From the NCBI RefSeq assembly GCF_002893625.1, contig NZ_PKMZ01000002.1, positions 620,001 to 684,000 on the forward strand: a DNA stretch of 64,000 bases. Direction: 5' to 3'. Each line of letters opens with the position of its first letter. Positions within the stretch are counted from its first letter, which is position 1. This document shows, one piece after another, positions 16,439-25,081 of this stretch. Source of the stretch: Mangrovicella endophytica (GTDB lineage Bacteria; Pseudomonadota; Alphaproteobacteria; Rhizobiales; Rhizobiaceae). The position numbers were made by a program, and so were the translations under genes. The notes under the pieces are model-generated. The model made no database searches, had not been told where the DNA came from, and saw only the letters and a list, made by a program, of their open reading frames with translations.

Positions 16439-17746
16439 CTATTCGCGTCCGAAGACGCGACGGAAGATCGTGCCGGCATGCTTGGTATGATAGCCGATAT
16501 CGAACTTCTCGCGGATGTCGGCCTCCGGCAGTGCCGCCGTCACTTCCGGGTCGGCCAGGAGTTCGGTCAGGAAGTCGGCACCGTGCTCCCACACCTTCAT
16601 GGCGTTGCGCTGAACGAGGCGATAGGCGTCCTCGCGGCTGACGCCGGCCTGGGTGAGGGCCAGCAGCACCCGCTGCGAATGAACCAGCCCCTTGAACTGG
16701 TTGAGATTCTTCTCCATCCGCTCGGGATAGACGAGGAGCTTGTCGACGACGCCGGTGAGGCGCGCCAGCGCGAAATCGAGGGTAATGGTCGCGTCCGGCC
16801 CAATGTAACGCTCGACCGAGGAGTGGGAGATGTCCCGCTCGTGCCAGAGCGCGACATTCTCCATCGCCGGGATGGCAAAGGAGCGGACCATACGTGCAAG
16901 GCCGGTGAGGTTTTCGGTCAGCACCGGGTTGCGCTTGTGCGGCATCGCCGAGGAGCCCTTCTGGCCCGGCGAGAAATACTCTTCCGCCTCCAGCACCTCG
17001 GTGCGCTGCAAATGGCGGATCTCCGTCGCCAGACGCTCGATCGAGGAGGCGATCACGCCCAGCGTTGCAAAGAACATCGCGTGGCGATCGCGCGGGATGA
17101 CCTGGGTGGAGACCGGCTCCGGCGCCAGGCCCATCGCCTTCGCGACATGCTCCTCGACGCGGGGATCGATGTTGGCGAAGGTGCCGACGGCGCCGGAGAT
17201 CGCGCAGGTGGCGATCTCCGCCCGCGCCGCGACGAGACGCTCGCGGCAGCGCTGGAATTCCGCATAGGCGAAGGCCAGCTTGACGCCGAAGGTCGTCGGC
17301 TCGGCATGAATGCCGTGCGAGCGGCCGATGGTGATCGTGTTCTTGTGCTCGAAGGCGCGCCGCTCCAGCGCTGCGAGAAGCGCATCCAAATCGGCAAGGA
17401 GGATGTCCGAGGCGCGGGCGAGCTGGACGTTGAAGCAGGTGTCGAGCACGTCCGACGACGTCATGCCCTGGTGGATGAAGCGTGCGTCCGGGCCAACGAT
17501 CTCGGCGAGGTGGGTCAGGAAAGCGATGACGTCGTGCTTGGTCTCGCGCTCGATGGCGTCAATGCGCTCGATGTCGAAGGTGGCAGCGCCCCCTTTCTCC
17601 CAGATCGTCTTCGCCGCTTCCTTCGGGATGACGCCGAGCTCGGCGAGCGCGTCGCAGGCATGCGCCTCGATCTCGAACCAGATGCGGAACTTGGTCTCCT
17701 GCGACCAGACGGCGACCATCTCGGGCCGGGAATAGCGGGGGATCAT
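16439..17746 (-). CDS. purB: adenylosuccinate lyase
   Basis: 435 residues, normal for PurB. It catalyses two fumarate eliminations: SAICAR to AICAR and adenylosuccinate to AMP. The fumarase/aspartase superfamily signature GSSAMPHKRNP is near residue 275, TSSDVLDT near 97, and the catalytic His in TIGRSHGIHAEPTTFG near 140. The N terminus MIPRYSRPEMVAVWS is typical of this family. It is separate from the purC-purL run but lies within 3 kb of it. A 693-base region with the small membrane-protein gene and its promoter region follows. Confidence 0.97.
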   Translation of the reverse strand: MIPRYSRPEMVAVWSQETKFRIWFEIEAHACDALAELGVIPKEAAKTIWEKGGAATFDIERIDAIERETKHDVIAFLTHLAEIVGPDARFIHQGMTSSDVLDTCFNVQLARASDILLADLDALLAALERRAFEHKNTITIGRSHGIHAEPTTFGVKLAFAYAEFQRCRERLVAARAEIATCAISGAVGTFANIDPRVEEHVAKAMGLAPEPVSTQVIPRDRHAMFFATLGVIASSIERLATEIRHLQRTEVLEAEEYFSPGQKGSSAMPHKRNPVLTENLTGLARMVRSFAIPAMENVALWHERDISHSSVERYIGPDATITLDFALARLTGVVDKLLVYPERMEKNLNQFKGLVHSQRVLLALTQAGVSREDAYRLVQRNAMKVWEHGADFLTELLADPEVTAALPEADIREKFDIGYHTKHAGTIFRRVFGRE

Positions 17747-17871
17747 CGGACGGCCTTTCGCAATGGCTTCTAAGAGTCCTCCGGGCGTCTAACAGAGGCG
17801 GACGGACGGCTCAACGCGCCGCGCGCTACACGGATGAGCCGGTGCTGTCCGTGATCAAGGCACGCCAGGCG

Positions 17872-18192
17872 TCAGTCGATACGCCGGCAGCTGAAGCTGT
17901 CGCCGCTCTGCCCTGACAGCCAGGTCATCGAGTCCGGGGTGAAGTCGCCCACGGTGACATATTCCTCGTCCGAGCTGAACAGCGTGTAGGAGCCATCGGT
18001 ATTCTCCTGGGTCTCCTGAATCGGAATGTCGTCCGTGCCGTTGTTCCAGAAGTCGTGGAAGAAGGTGAAGGTGGCAACCTCACAGTCCCAGACGCCGACG
18101 AAGGGCAGTTCCTCCTCCTGCGCGCTCGCGTCGCAGGGCACGAGCAATGCCAGCGCCAGCCCCGCGGCGAAACCCAGACCCTTCATCGGCAT
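17872..18192 (-). CDS. secreted hypothetical protein
   Basis: 106 residues from ATG 18192, preceded by GGAAGGG. A signal peptide (GLGFAAGLALALLVPCDASA) is followed by a small acidic domain with FVGVWDCEVATFTF and, at the end, GDSFSCRRID. Two cysteines near the two ends of the mature protein may form a disulfide. The FVGVWDCE opening resembles small periplasmic beta-sandwich proteins, but I do not recognise the family. It lies 40 bases downstream of the P1 peptidase gene on the same strand. Confidence 0.75.
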   Translation of the reverse strand: MPMKGLGFAAGLALALLVPCDASAQEEELPFVGVWDCEVATFTFFHDFWNNGTDDIPIQETQENTDGSYTLFSSDEEYVTVGDFTPDSMTWLSGQSGDSFSCRRID

Positions 18193-18232
18193 CGAACCCT
18201 TCCGCTTCTCGTTCCGTCTGTACCGCATCCGC

Positions 18233-19240
18233 TCAGCCAAGCTCGCACCAGGCGGGCAAGCCAACTCCACGACTGGGTGCGGCTGCATGGATCCCGCGGG
18301 CGATGGCGCGCGCCATCACGGCCGCCGCCGCAGCTGCCATCTCGAGCCGCATAGCGGCATCGGGCGTCACGGCGCTGCTGCCGGTCGCCAGCGCGAAGAC
18401 GAGGTCGCCGTCGAAGTCAGTATGGGCCGGCCACAGCGCGCGGGCAAAGCCGTCATGCGCAGCGGTGGCAAGGCGCGTCGCGGCGGACTTGTCCAGGACG
18501 GCGTCTGTCGCAATGGCGGCGATGGTGGTGTTGGCACCGGACCTGGCGGAGAACTTCGTGCGCGGCGTCGTGACCCCTTCCGGCATCGGCGCGGGCCAGC
18601 CGAGGCCGCCGAACTCCTCGCCGATCTCGAAAGGCGCTGCCCAGAAGCGACGGGTGGCGCCGATCAGCGGTGATCCCAGCGCGTTCACCGCGACCATCGC
18701 GGCGACGGTGATGCCGTTCTCGAGCTGGACGCTCGCCGTGCCGAGACCGCCCCGCACGGTCGCGGTGCTTGCGCCGAGGCCGGCGCCGACGGAGCCGAGC
18801 AGCACCGTCTCGGAGGCGTTTTCGGCTGCCGCGTATCCGAGGTCGCGATAGGGCGGATAGCGGCCCCAGGCCTTGTCGCCGCCATTGGCTAGATCGAAGA
18901 GGATCGCGCCGGCCACGATCGGCACGCGAAAGCCGGCGACGGCAAAGCCCCGGTTCTGTTCGCGCAGAAAGGCCTGCACGCCGGAGGCGGCATCCAGGCC
19001 GAAGGCCGACCCGCCGGACAGGACGATCGCGTCGGCCGCCTGAACCATGTTCTCAGGCGCCAGGAGGTCGGTCTCGCGCGTGCCCGGCGCGCCGCCGAGC
19101 ACCTTCACCCCGGCAACGGCCGGCGGGTCGCAGAGGATGACGGTGGCGCCGCTCTTCAGCGTTTCGTCGCCGGCATGGCCAACCAGGAGGCCGCTGACAT
19201 CGGTGAGGCTGTTGCGGGGGCCGGCGCGGAACCCACTCAC
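18233..19240 (-). CDS. P1 family peptidase (DmpA-like aminopeptidase)
   Basis: 335 residues from GTG 19240, which overlaps the TGA of the upstream binding-protein gene. The protein is of the DmpA/OAT fold that self-cleaves to form an N-terminal nucleophile: RNSLTDVSGLLVGHAGDE at the N terminus, SGGSAFGLDAASGVQAFL near 80, and the probable autolysis region SGANTTIAAIATDAVL near 235 where a Ser or Thr becomes the new N terminus. Members release N-terminal D- or L-amino acids or cleave beta-peptides and amides. No signal peptide, so it should be cytoplasmic. Confidence 0.88.
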   Translation of the reverse strand: MSGFRAGPRNSLTDVSGLLVGHAGDETLKSGATVILCDPPAVAGVKVLGGAPGTRETDLLAPENMVQAADAIVLSGGSAFGLDAASGVQAFLREQNRGFAVAGFRVPIVAGAILFDLANGGDKAWGRYPPYRDLGYAAAENASETVLLGSVGAGLGASTATVRGGLGTASVQLENGITVAAMVAVNALGSPLIGATRRFWAAPFEIGEEFGGLGWPAPMPEGVTTPRTKFSARSGANTTIAAIATDAVLDKSAATRLATAAHDGFARALWPAHTDFDGDLVFALATGSSAVTPDAAMRLEMAAAAAAVMARAIARGIHAAAPSRGVGLPAWCELG

Positions 19241-20346
19241 GGCTGTACTGCGGTCTCGACGAAGCGGCCGCCCTGCCATGTGAAGCTGCGATAGAGGTCG
19301 AGATCCGAATCGCCCTTAGCGTCGAAGCGGATGGTGCCGAGCGCGGTCGTGAAGGCGGTCTGGTTCAAGACATCCGCAATAGCCTTGCCGCCGGCGGCCG
19401 CTTGCCGGGCTGCCGCAACGGCGATCTCCACCGCGGCATAGGCTGGCCCTTCATAGCCCTGCGGCGGGGCTGCCGATCCGCCTTCGACAAGGGTGGGGAA
19501 CTCCGTCTGAGGCCCGATGGCGATGATCCCCTCCGGCAGCGGCGTGTCGGCGCTGGATTCGTCGAGCAGCGATTCGCCGCCGACGATCTCGGCGGTAAGG
19601 CCCGAGGCGGCAGCATCGCGGGCAATCACCGCGATGTCCGGCCGGTCGCCGGCGATGAAGAAACGCGTCACGCCGGTCTTCTGCAGGCGGCGGGCGAGGC
19701 CGAACTGCTTTTCTTCCGCCGGACGGTAGTTGTCGAGCGTCGAAGGCTTCATGCCCTCGGCTTCGAGGCGGCTGCGCACGGCATCCGCGAGGCCGCGGCC
19801 GTAGATCGAGCCATCCTCGACAATACCGAAGGGCAGGTCGCGCCAGCGGGCGATCAGGACGGCAGCGATGGCGCTCGCCTCCGCATCCGATCGTGGTGCG
19901 ATGCGCCAGACGAGGGCGCCTGATTTGGCGCGCTTGTCGGTGATGCGGTTGGCGCGAACGCCGACGACGATCGCCGGAATCCCGGCCTCTCGCAGGATGG
20001 GCAGGGCGGTCTCCAGCGCTTCCGTGCAGAGGAAGCCGACCGCGGCGGTGACCTTCGCCTCCACCATGCTGCGAGCGGCGCGTTCCCCGCCGTCGGGCGT
20101 GCACTCGGTATCCGCCGCAACCGTTTCGACGGCGCCGCCATCCTGCGAGAGCCGCCGCGCCGCCGCCTCGGCACCGGCTCGCACTTGCTCGCCGAGGATG
20201 GCGGACGTGCCGCTGAGCGGGGCGGCGACGCCGATCCGGACCGGACCTTCCGACTGCGCAGCGGCAACGCCCGGCATCAGCGCCAGCGAGACGAGTACGA
20301 TCGAAGCAGCGATGCGAGACCGGGAAGCGGTGCGGCAAAGATCCAT
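19237..20346 (-). CDS. periplasmic branched-chain amino-acid/amide-type binding protein
   Basis: 369 residues from ATG 20346; the upstream extension has no signal peptide. A Sec signal (IAASIVLVSLALMPGVAAA) is followed by a type I periplasmic binding fold: VRIGVAAPLSGTSAILGEQ, RSMVEAKVTAAVGFLCTEA, AGIPAIVVGVRANRITDKR and PQGYEGPAYAAVEIAVAA. This is the LivJ-like class. No permease or ATPase gene is adjacent, so it is an orphan. Its stop overlaps the start of the P1 peptidase gene, which suggests that the ligand may be a peptide or amide substrate of that enzyme. That link is inference. Confidence 0.85.
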   Translation of the reverse strand: MDLCRTASRSRIAASIVLVSLALMPGVAAAQSEGPVRIGVAAPLSGTSAILGEQVRAGAEAAARRLSQDGGAVETVAADTECTPDGGERAARSMVEAKVTAAVGFLCTEALETALPILREAGIPAIVVGVRANRITDKRAKSGALVWRIAPRSDAEASAIAAVLIARWRDLPFGIVEDGSIYGRGLADAVRSRLEAEGMKPSTLDNYRPAEEKQFGLARRLQKTGVTRFFIAGDRPDIAVIARDAAASGLTAEIVGGESLLDESSADTPLPEGIIAIGPQTEFPTLVEGGSAAPPQGYEGPAYAAVEIAVAAARQAAAGGKAIADVLNQTAFTTALGTIRFDAKGDSDLDLYRSFTWQGGRFVETAVQP

Positions 20347-20736
20347 GACGGTGGTTCTAACCGGGCGCCGCACGATTTTCGAGCCGTTCGTGGCCAGATC
20401 AGGCCCCCAGTGCACGCTCGCCCAGAGGATCGATGCACCGCTACCGGCTCGAGCATTGGAAGCCGTCTTCCGCTGCGTTGCCGCGATGCGGATGCGGCAG
20501 ACGGGAAATGCGAGTCCTTTCAAGATCTCACGCGGACATGCTGAGAGACCGAATCGCCGTGGTCAGATCTTGAATCAACGTGCTGCGCTATCCGCCTGTC
20601 GATCCTGCCGCGCGCCGCGCCGAGCAATGCTGATGCCCTTTGTAGAGCAGGGCGCGGCGTTGCCCTCGTGCTCACCTCGCGCGACGTTGTGCACCGCCCT
20701 ATATGGTCGACCGGGGAGTGCAGTCCGGAGACCCTC
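20347..20736. other. divergent intergenic region, no gene seen
   Basis: 390 bases between the divergent binding-protein and flavin-reductase genes. The open frames here are short extensions without family features. It must hold promoters for both directions, but I found no promoter pair that I could defend. Confidence 0.5.
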
Positions 20737-21231
20737 TTGCTGAAGACGTCGACCATCGAACGCACGGCATTTCGCGAAGCCATGAGCCGCTTTGCCGCCG
20801 CGGTGCATCTGGTGACCAGCGACGGTCCGGCAGGACGGCGCGGCGTCACCGTGTCGGCCGCCTGTTCGGTATCGGACGATCCGGCGACGGTGCTCGTCTG
20901 TCTCAACCGGTCGAGCGCGCTGAACGTGCGCTTTGAGCAGAACGGCAATTTTGCGCTCAACGTGCTCGGTGAATCGAATGAGTCCGTCGCGCGGGCCTTT
21001 TCGGGAGAGGGCGACCTGTCGCCGGAGGAGCGATTCGCCTCGGCGGAATTCATCACGCTGGAGACCGGCGCGCCGGTGCTCGCCGATGCGCTGGTGTCGC
21101 TCGATTGCCGGCTGGTCGAGACGCTGATCGTCGCGACGCACCGGGTGATGATCGGCGAGGTGGTGGCGCTCCGCATGGGCAAGCCGGACCCGGCGCTGGT
21201 CTATCTCGACCGCGGCTATCACAGCCTTTGA
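20737..21231 (+). CDS. flavin reductase family protein
   Basis: 164 residues when started at TTG 20737, which has GGAG six bases upstream; a GTG start at 20668 would add 23 residues of unlikely composition. The domain matches the FMN-binding split-barrel flavin reductases (HpaC/RutF type): FREAMSRFAAAVHLVTSDGPAGRRGVT in parts, the flavin-contact VSAACSVSDDPATVLVCLNR, FALNVLG, and C-terminal DRGYHSL. These enzymes reduce FMN or FAD with NAD(P)H for a partner monooxygenase; no partner oxygenase is adjacent. Confidence 0.83.
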   Translation: MLKTSTIERTAFREAMSRFAAAVHLVTSDGPAGRRGVTVSAACSVSDDPATVLVCLNRSSALNVRFEQNGNFALNVLGESNESVARAFSGEGDLSPEERFASAEFITLETGAPVLADALVSLDCRLVETLIVATHRVMIGEVVALRMGKPDPALVYLDRGYHSL

Positions 21232-21361
21232 GGCGGCACTGCATGCGGCCGCGGGATGAAGTGAGTCTTGTCGGGAAGCGGTTTCGGTGGGGCTCCAAGG
21301 CGTCGTCGACGCGCTCCGCATCGCCTGCATCGGTCTCGATCATTCTGAAGGGGCGTGAACC

Positions 21362-21691
21362 ATGAGTGAGGCAAGCGTAGTGCCAGACGTGCTGGCGACG
21401 GCGGAGCGCTGGAGCGGCGAGGGGCGCAGACTCGCGCTCGCGACCGTCGTCGAGACTTGGGGTTCGGCCCCGCGACCGGCCGGCAGCCATCTCGTCATCG
21501 ACGCTGACGGCAACTTTGAGGGCTCCGTCTCCGGCGGCTGCGTCGAAGGCGCCGTCGTGTCCGAAGCACTCGACGTCATCGAAGCCGGTGCGCCGAAGCT
21601 GCTGGAGTTCGGCGTTGCCGACGAAACGGCCTGGCGGGTCGGCCTGTCATGCGGCGGACGTATCCGCGTCTATGTGGAGAGGCTCGGCTGA
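21362..21691 (+). CDS. XdhC/CoxI family protein, N-terminal-domain type
   Basis: 109 residues, equal to the N-terminal XdhC/CoxI domain alone. Signature segments are LATVVETWGSAPRPAGSHLV, FEGSVSGGCVEGAVVSEAL and VGLSCGGRIRVYVERL. XdhC proteins bind molybdenum cofactor and protect, sulfurate and insert it into xanthine-dehydrogenase-type enzymes. The stop and the next start overlap (TGATG at 21689-21693). In this organism the two XdhC domains are separate genes, as in other Hyphomicrobiales. Confidence 0.88.
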   Translation: MSEASVVPDVLATAERWSGEGRRLALATVVETWGSAPRPAGSHLVIDADGNFEGSVSGGCVEGAVVSEALDVIEAGAPKLLEFGVADETAWRVGLSCGGRIRVYVERLG

Positions 21692-22407
21692 TGGAGCGCC
21701 ATCTCCTCTCAAGCCTGAATGCCGAGCGTGCGGCGCGCCGCGCTGTTGCGGTCGTCACCGATCTCGGCAGCGGCGAGTCGCGCCTGGTGCGCGAAAGGGA
21801 GGTTGACTTGGACCCGCTGTCATCGGACGTCCTGAAGGCAATCCGCAGCGGCAAGTCCGCGCTCGTGCGGGCGGATGAACGCGAAGCCTTCGTGAACGCC
21901 TATCTGCCGCCAGCCCGCATCGTCGTGATCGGCGCCGTGCATATCAGCCAAGCGCTGGCGCCGATGGCGGCGATCGCCGGCTTCGACGTCGAGATCATCG
22001 ATCCCCGCACCGCCTTTGCGACGCCGGAGCGCTTCCCGAATGTTGCACTCCATGCGGAGTGGCCGCAGGACATCCTGGCGCAGCGGCCGCTCGATCCCTA
22101 CACAGCGCTCGTCGCCATCACTCACGATCCCAAGATCGACGACATGCCGCTGATCGCGTCGCTGCAGGCGGGGTGCTTCTACGTGGGTGCGCTCGGCAGC
22201 CGGAAGACACATGGCCGCCGCGTGGAGCGGCTGGAGGCCGCCGGGCTGACGGCGGACGAGATCGGCCGGATCGAAGCGCCGATCGGTGCGGATATCGGCG
22301 CATCGACCCCCGGCGAGATCGCGGTGGCGATCCTCGCCTCGGTCATCGCCGCCTTCCGCAAACGCAGCATGCGAGCGGAGATCGCTGCGGCTGCAACTGT
22401 CGCATGA
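21691..22407 (+). CDS. XdhC/CoxI family protein, Rossmann-domain type
   Basis: 238 residues from ATG 21691, overlapping the stop of the preceding gene. It corresponds to the C-terminal NAD-binding part of XdhC: ARIVVIGAVHISQALAPMA (Rossmann turn), FDVEIIDPRTAFATPERFP, DPYTALVAITHDPKIDD, YVGALGSRKTHGRRVERL and IGADIGASTPGEIAVAI. With the upstream protein it should rebuild a full XdhC for cofactor maturation. Its own stop overlaps the next gene (ATGA), so the three form one translational unit. Confidence 0.9.
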   Translation: MERHLLSSLNAERAARRAVAVVTDLGSGESRLVREREVDLDPLSSDVLKAIRSGKSALVRADEREAFVNAYLPPARIVVIGAVHISQALAPMAAIAGFDVEIIDPRTAFATPERFPNVALHAEWPQDILAQRPLDPYTALVAITHDPKIDDMPLIASLQAGCFYVGALGSRKTHGRRVERLEAAGLTADEIGRIEAPIGADIGASTPGEIAVAILASVIAAFRKRSMRAEIAAAATVA

Positions 22408-24011
22408 GGTTCGGAGCTGTCCCGCTGGCGGAGGCCGAGGGCGCCATTCTCGCGCATGCGATCGTGCTCGAAGGGCGACGGCTGCGGAAAGGAACGCTGC
22501 TGCGTTCGGATGACCTTGCGGCTCTGCGGAGCGCGGGCGTCGAGACCGTCATCGCAGCCCAGCTCGACCCAGGCGATTTCGGCGAGGACGAGGCCGCGCA
22601 TCGGCTTGGTGCGGCGCTCGAAGGCGATCACGTCGTCGTCGGTCCGGCCTCGACGGGACGGGTCAACCTTTTTGCGGCCGCCGCGGGCCTGCTGGTGCCG
22701 GACCGCGCGGTCGTCGACGCCCTGAACGAAATCGATCCCGGCATCACCTTGGCGACCCTGGCGGAGTGGGCGCCGGTGGAGGCGGGTCGCATGGTCGCGA
22801 CGGTGAAGATCATCCCGCTTGCCGTGCCGGGCACCGCAGTCGAACGGGCGGTGCAGCTTCTCGCCACGCAGCCGGCCTTCCACGTCGCGCCCTTCCGGCC
22901 GCGGCGGGTCCGGCTGATCCAGACCGAGCTCCCGGGCGTGAAGGAAAGCGTTCTCGACAAGACGCGCCGCGTGCTGGCGCAGCGCCTGGCCGCGTCCCAC
23001 TCCGCCATCACCACCGAGATGCGGGTGCCGCACGACACGGCCGCACTGGCCGATGTGCTGTCGGAGCCAACCGACGCCGAACTGAGTGTCGTGTTCGGAG
23101 CTTCCGCGGTGATCGATCGGGGCGATGTCATTCCGGCGGCGATCGTTGCGGCGGGCGGCACTGTCGACCAACTCGGCATGCCCGTCGATCCCGGCAATCT
23201 CCTCTGCCTCGGTCGCCTCGGAGGGCTGCCGGTGCTGGGTGCGCCGGGCTGCGCCCGAAGCCCCAAGGAGAATGGATTCGACTGGGTTCTGAATCGCTTG
23301 CTGGCCGACCTTCCCATCTCGGGCGAAGCCATCCGCCGCATGGGCGTCGGCGGATTGCTGATGGAGATCGCCTCTCGGCCGCAGCCGCGCGAAGCCGAGA
23401 GCGCAGAGATGCGGCCGCGCGTCGACGTCGTCGTCCTCGCGGCGGGACGCTCCAGCCGGATGCGTGGGCCAAACAAGCTGCTGGCGCGTTTCGACGGCGT
23501 GCCGCTGGTCCGGCGCAGCGTCCTGGCGGCGCTGGAGAGCAGTGCCGGGCGCGTCCATGTGGTCGTCGGGCATCAGAAGGACGAGATCGTTGCCGCGCTC
23601 GGCGGCCTCGACGTCGAGCTGATCGACAACCAGAGCTTTGCCGACGGCTTGTCGACCTCGCTGATCGCGGGCTTCCGCGCGGCCGCGGACGATGCGGACG
23701 GGGTTCTGGTGATGCTGGCCGACCAGCCGCTGATCACGGCGGACGATCTCGATCGCCTGATCGACCTCTTCGAACCCTCGGGCGAAGGCTCAATCGTCCT
23801 TGCAGCCGATGGCGGTAAAAGGGCCAATCCAGTGATCCTTTCAGCTTCTTTCCTTGGCGAGATCGCCGGATTGTCCGGTGACGTCGGCGCACGCGGCATC
23901 GTTGCAGCCAATCCGGATGCCGTTCGCGTGGTGGAGCTCGGCCGCGCCGCCAGCCTCGACGTCGACACGCCGGAGCTGCTTGCCGAAGCGGGCGGCGTCA
24001 TCTGGGGCTGA
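22404..24011 (+). CDS. molybdopterin-binding domain fused to MocA-like cytidylyltransferase
   Basis: 535 residues. The N-terminal ~340 residues are a molybdopterin-binding domain (MRFGAVPLAEAEGAILAHA, then HRLGAALEGDHVVVG and VVFGASAVIDRGDVIPAAI, GCARSPKENGFDW). The C-terminal ~200 residues are a MobA/MocA-type nucleotidyltransferase: VVVLAAGRSSRMRGPNKLLA, SFADGLSTSLIAGFRAA and LVMLADQPLITADDLDRLI. MocA attaches CMP to molybdopterin for CO- or xanthine-dehydrogenase-type enzymes. The fusion puts cofactor binding and nucleotidyl transfer in one chain. It is coupled to both xdhC genes by overlapping codons. The target Mo enzyme is not in the window. Confidence 0.87.
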   Translation: MRFGAVPLAEAEGAILAHAIVLEGRRLRKGTLLRSDDLAALRSAGVETVIAAQLDPGDFGEDEAAHRLGAALEGDHVVVGPASTGRVNLFAAAAGLLVPDRAVVDALNEIDPGITLATLAEWAPVEAGRMVATVKIIPLAVPGTAVERAVQLLATQPAFHVAPFRPRRVRLIQTELPGVKESVLDKTRRVLAQRLAASHSAITTEMRVPHDTAALADVLSEPTDAELSVVFGASAVIDRGDVIPAAIVAAGGTVDQLGMPVDPGNLLCLGRLGGLPVLGAPGCARSPKENGFDWVLNRLLADLPISGEAIRRMGVGGLLMEIASRPQPREAESAEMRPRVDVVVLAAGRSSRMRGPNKLLARFDGVPLVRRSVLAALESSAGRVHVVVGHQKDEIVAALGGLDVELIDNQSFADGLSTSLIAGFRAAADDADGVLVMLADQPLITADDLDRLIDLFEPSGEGSIVLAADGGKRANPVILSASFLGEIAGLSGDVGARGIVAANPDAVRVVELGRAASLDVDTPELLAEAGGVIWG

Positions 24012-24129
24012 AGCGCTCTCCGCTTCAGCCAAGCCACTTTATCCTCGGGAGGAACTTAAGCCCCTATCTTGCCAAGCGAGCCTTGCCCGACGTAGCGTAA
24101 TGCAACCTTAAATTGTGGAGGTGATGATT

Positions 24130-24912
24130 ATGCTGCAGGTCAACGGTGACACGTTGCGGGCGATCGCGCCCCGCTTCAGCGGCGATAAGGCAAGGGAACA
24201 GGCTCGCATTATCAATGCCATTGAGGGTGAACTTTCCGCAGTCCTCAGTCGCTATACGATCGATACGCCGCTGCGCATCGCCCACTTCCTGGCGCAGATC
24301 ATCCACGAATCCGCGGGGCTGCGCACGACGGAGGAGTTCGCCTCGGGTGCCGCCTACGAGGGGCGCAAGGATCTCGGCAACACGGAGCCCGGCGACGGTC
24401 GCCGCTTCAAGGGGCGCGGGCTGATCCAGCTGACGGGCCGCGACAATTATGCGCGGATGGCGAATATCCTCAGCCTACCGCTTCTGGAACAGCCGGACCT
24501 CGCGGCCGTGCCCCTGAAGTCGCTCGTAATCGCCTGCGAATACTGGCAGTCGCGCAGGATCAACGAACCAGCGGATGAGGATGATCTCATCAAGGTGACG
24601 AAGAGGGTCAATGGCGGCCTGATAGGTCTGGAGGATCGGCGCGCATACCTGAAGCGCGCGAAGACGGTACTGGCCGATCTGGCGGCAGGCGATCTTCCCG
24701 TTTCGGCTGGACGGCCGGTGCTGCGGCGGGGATCAGAGGGATCGGCGGTGGCGGAACTCCAGACCTTCCTGCGCCGCGCCGGTATCCCCGTTGCGATCGA
24801 TGGCGAGTTTGGTCCAGCCACTGCATTGGCTGTCGTGACGTTCCAGGCGCGCGCCGGTCTCCTGGCTGACGGCGTCGTCGGACCGCAGACATGGCAGGCG
24901 CTTGGTGCCTGA
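24130..24912 (+). CDS. GH19-type endolysin with C-terminal peptidoglycan-binding domain
   Basis: 260 residues from ATG 24130, eight bases after TGGAGG. Residues 1-180 are a glycoside hydrolase 19/lysozyme-like domain: LRIAHFLAQIIHESAGLRTTEE in segments with the catalytic Glu near residue 60, then RFKGRGLIQLTGRDNYARM. Residues about 190-260 form a PG_binding_1 domain (LRRGSEGSAVAELQTFLRRA, DGEFGPATALAVVTFQ, VVGPQTWQALG). There is no signal peptide, as in phage endolysins that need a holin or leave by other routes. No phage structural gene is near, so it may be a domesticated lysin. Confidence 0.87.
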   Translation: MLQVNGDTLRAIAPRFSGDKAREQARIINAIEGELSAVLSRYTIDTPLRIAHFLAQIIHESAGLRTTEEFASGAAYEGRKDLGNTEPGDGRRFKGRGLIQLTGRDNYARMANILSLPLLEQPDLAAVPLKSLVIACEYWQSRRINEPADEDDLIKVTKRVNGGLIGLEDRRAYLKRAKTVLADLAAGDLPVSAGRPVLRRGSEGSAVAELQTFLRRAGIPVAIDGEFGPATALAVVTFQARAGLLADGVVGPQTWQALGA

Positions 24913-24999
24913 CAGCGCTTCATCATCTATGACTTCTAGGATGCAGATGATCGTGCTGCCTATGCGGTGTGCGACAATCGCGCGCGGCGGCGATTGGTG

Positions 25000-25015
25000 T
25001 TAGTGCCTCGTTAAC
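25000..25015 (+). promoter_or_regulatory. possible CtrA-type binding site upstream of usg
   Basis: TTAG, seven bases, then TTAAC: one mismatch from the alphaproteobacterial CtrA consensus TTAA-N7-TTAAC. It lies 67 bases before the usg start. Position and spacing fit, but a single site of this length can arise by chance. Confidence 0.35.
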
Positions 25016-25081
25016 CAACCGGGCGCACGCTCCTCATTGCCGGCAAGCCTTCCCGGCCGGCGAGGCGACGGAGCGTTGTCG

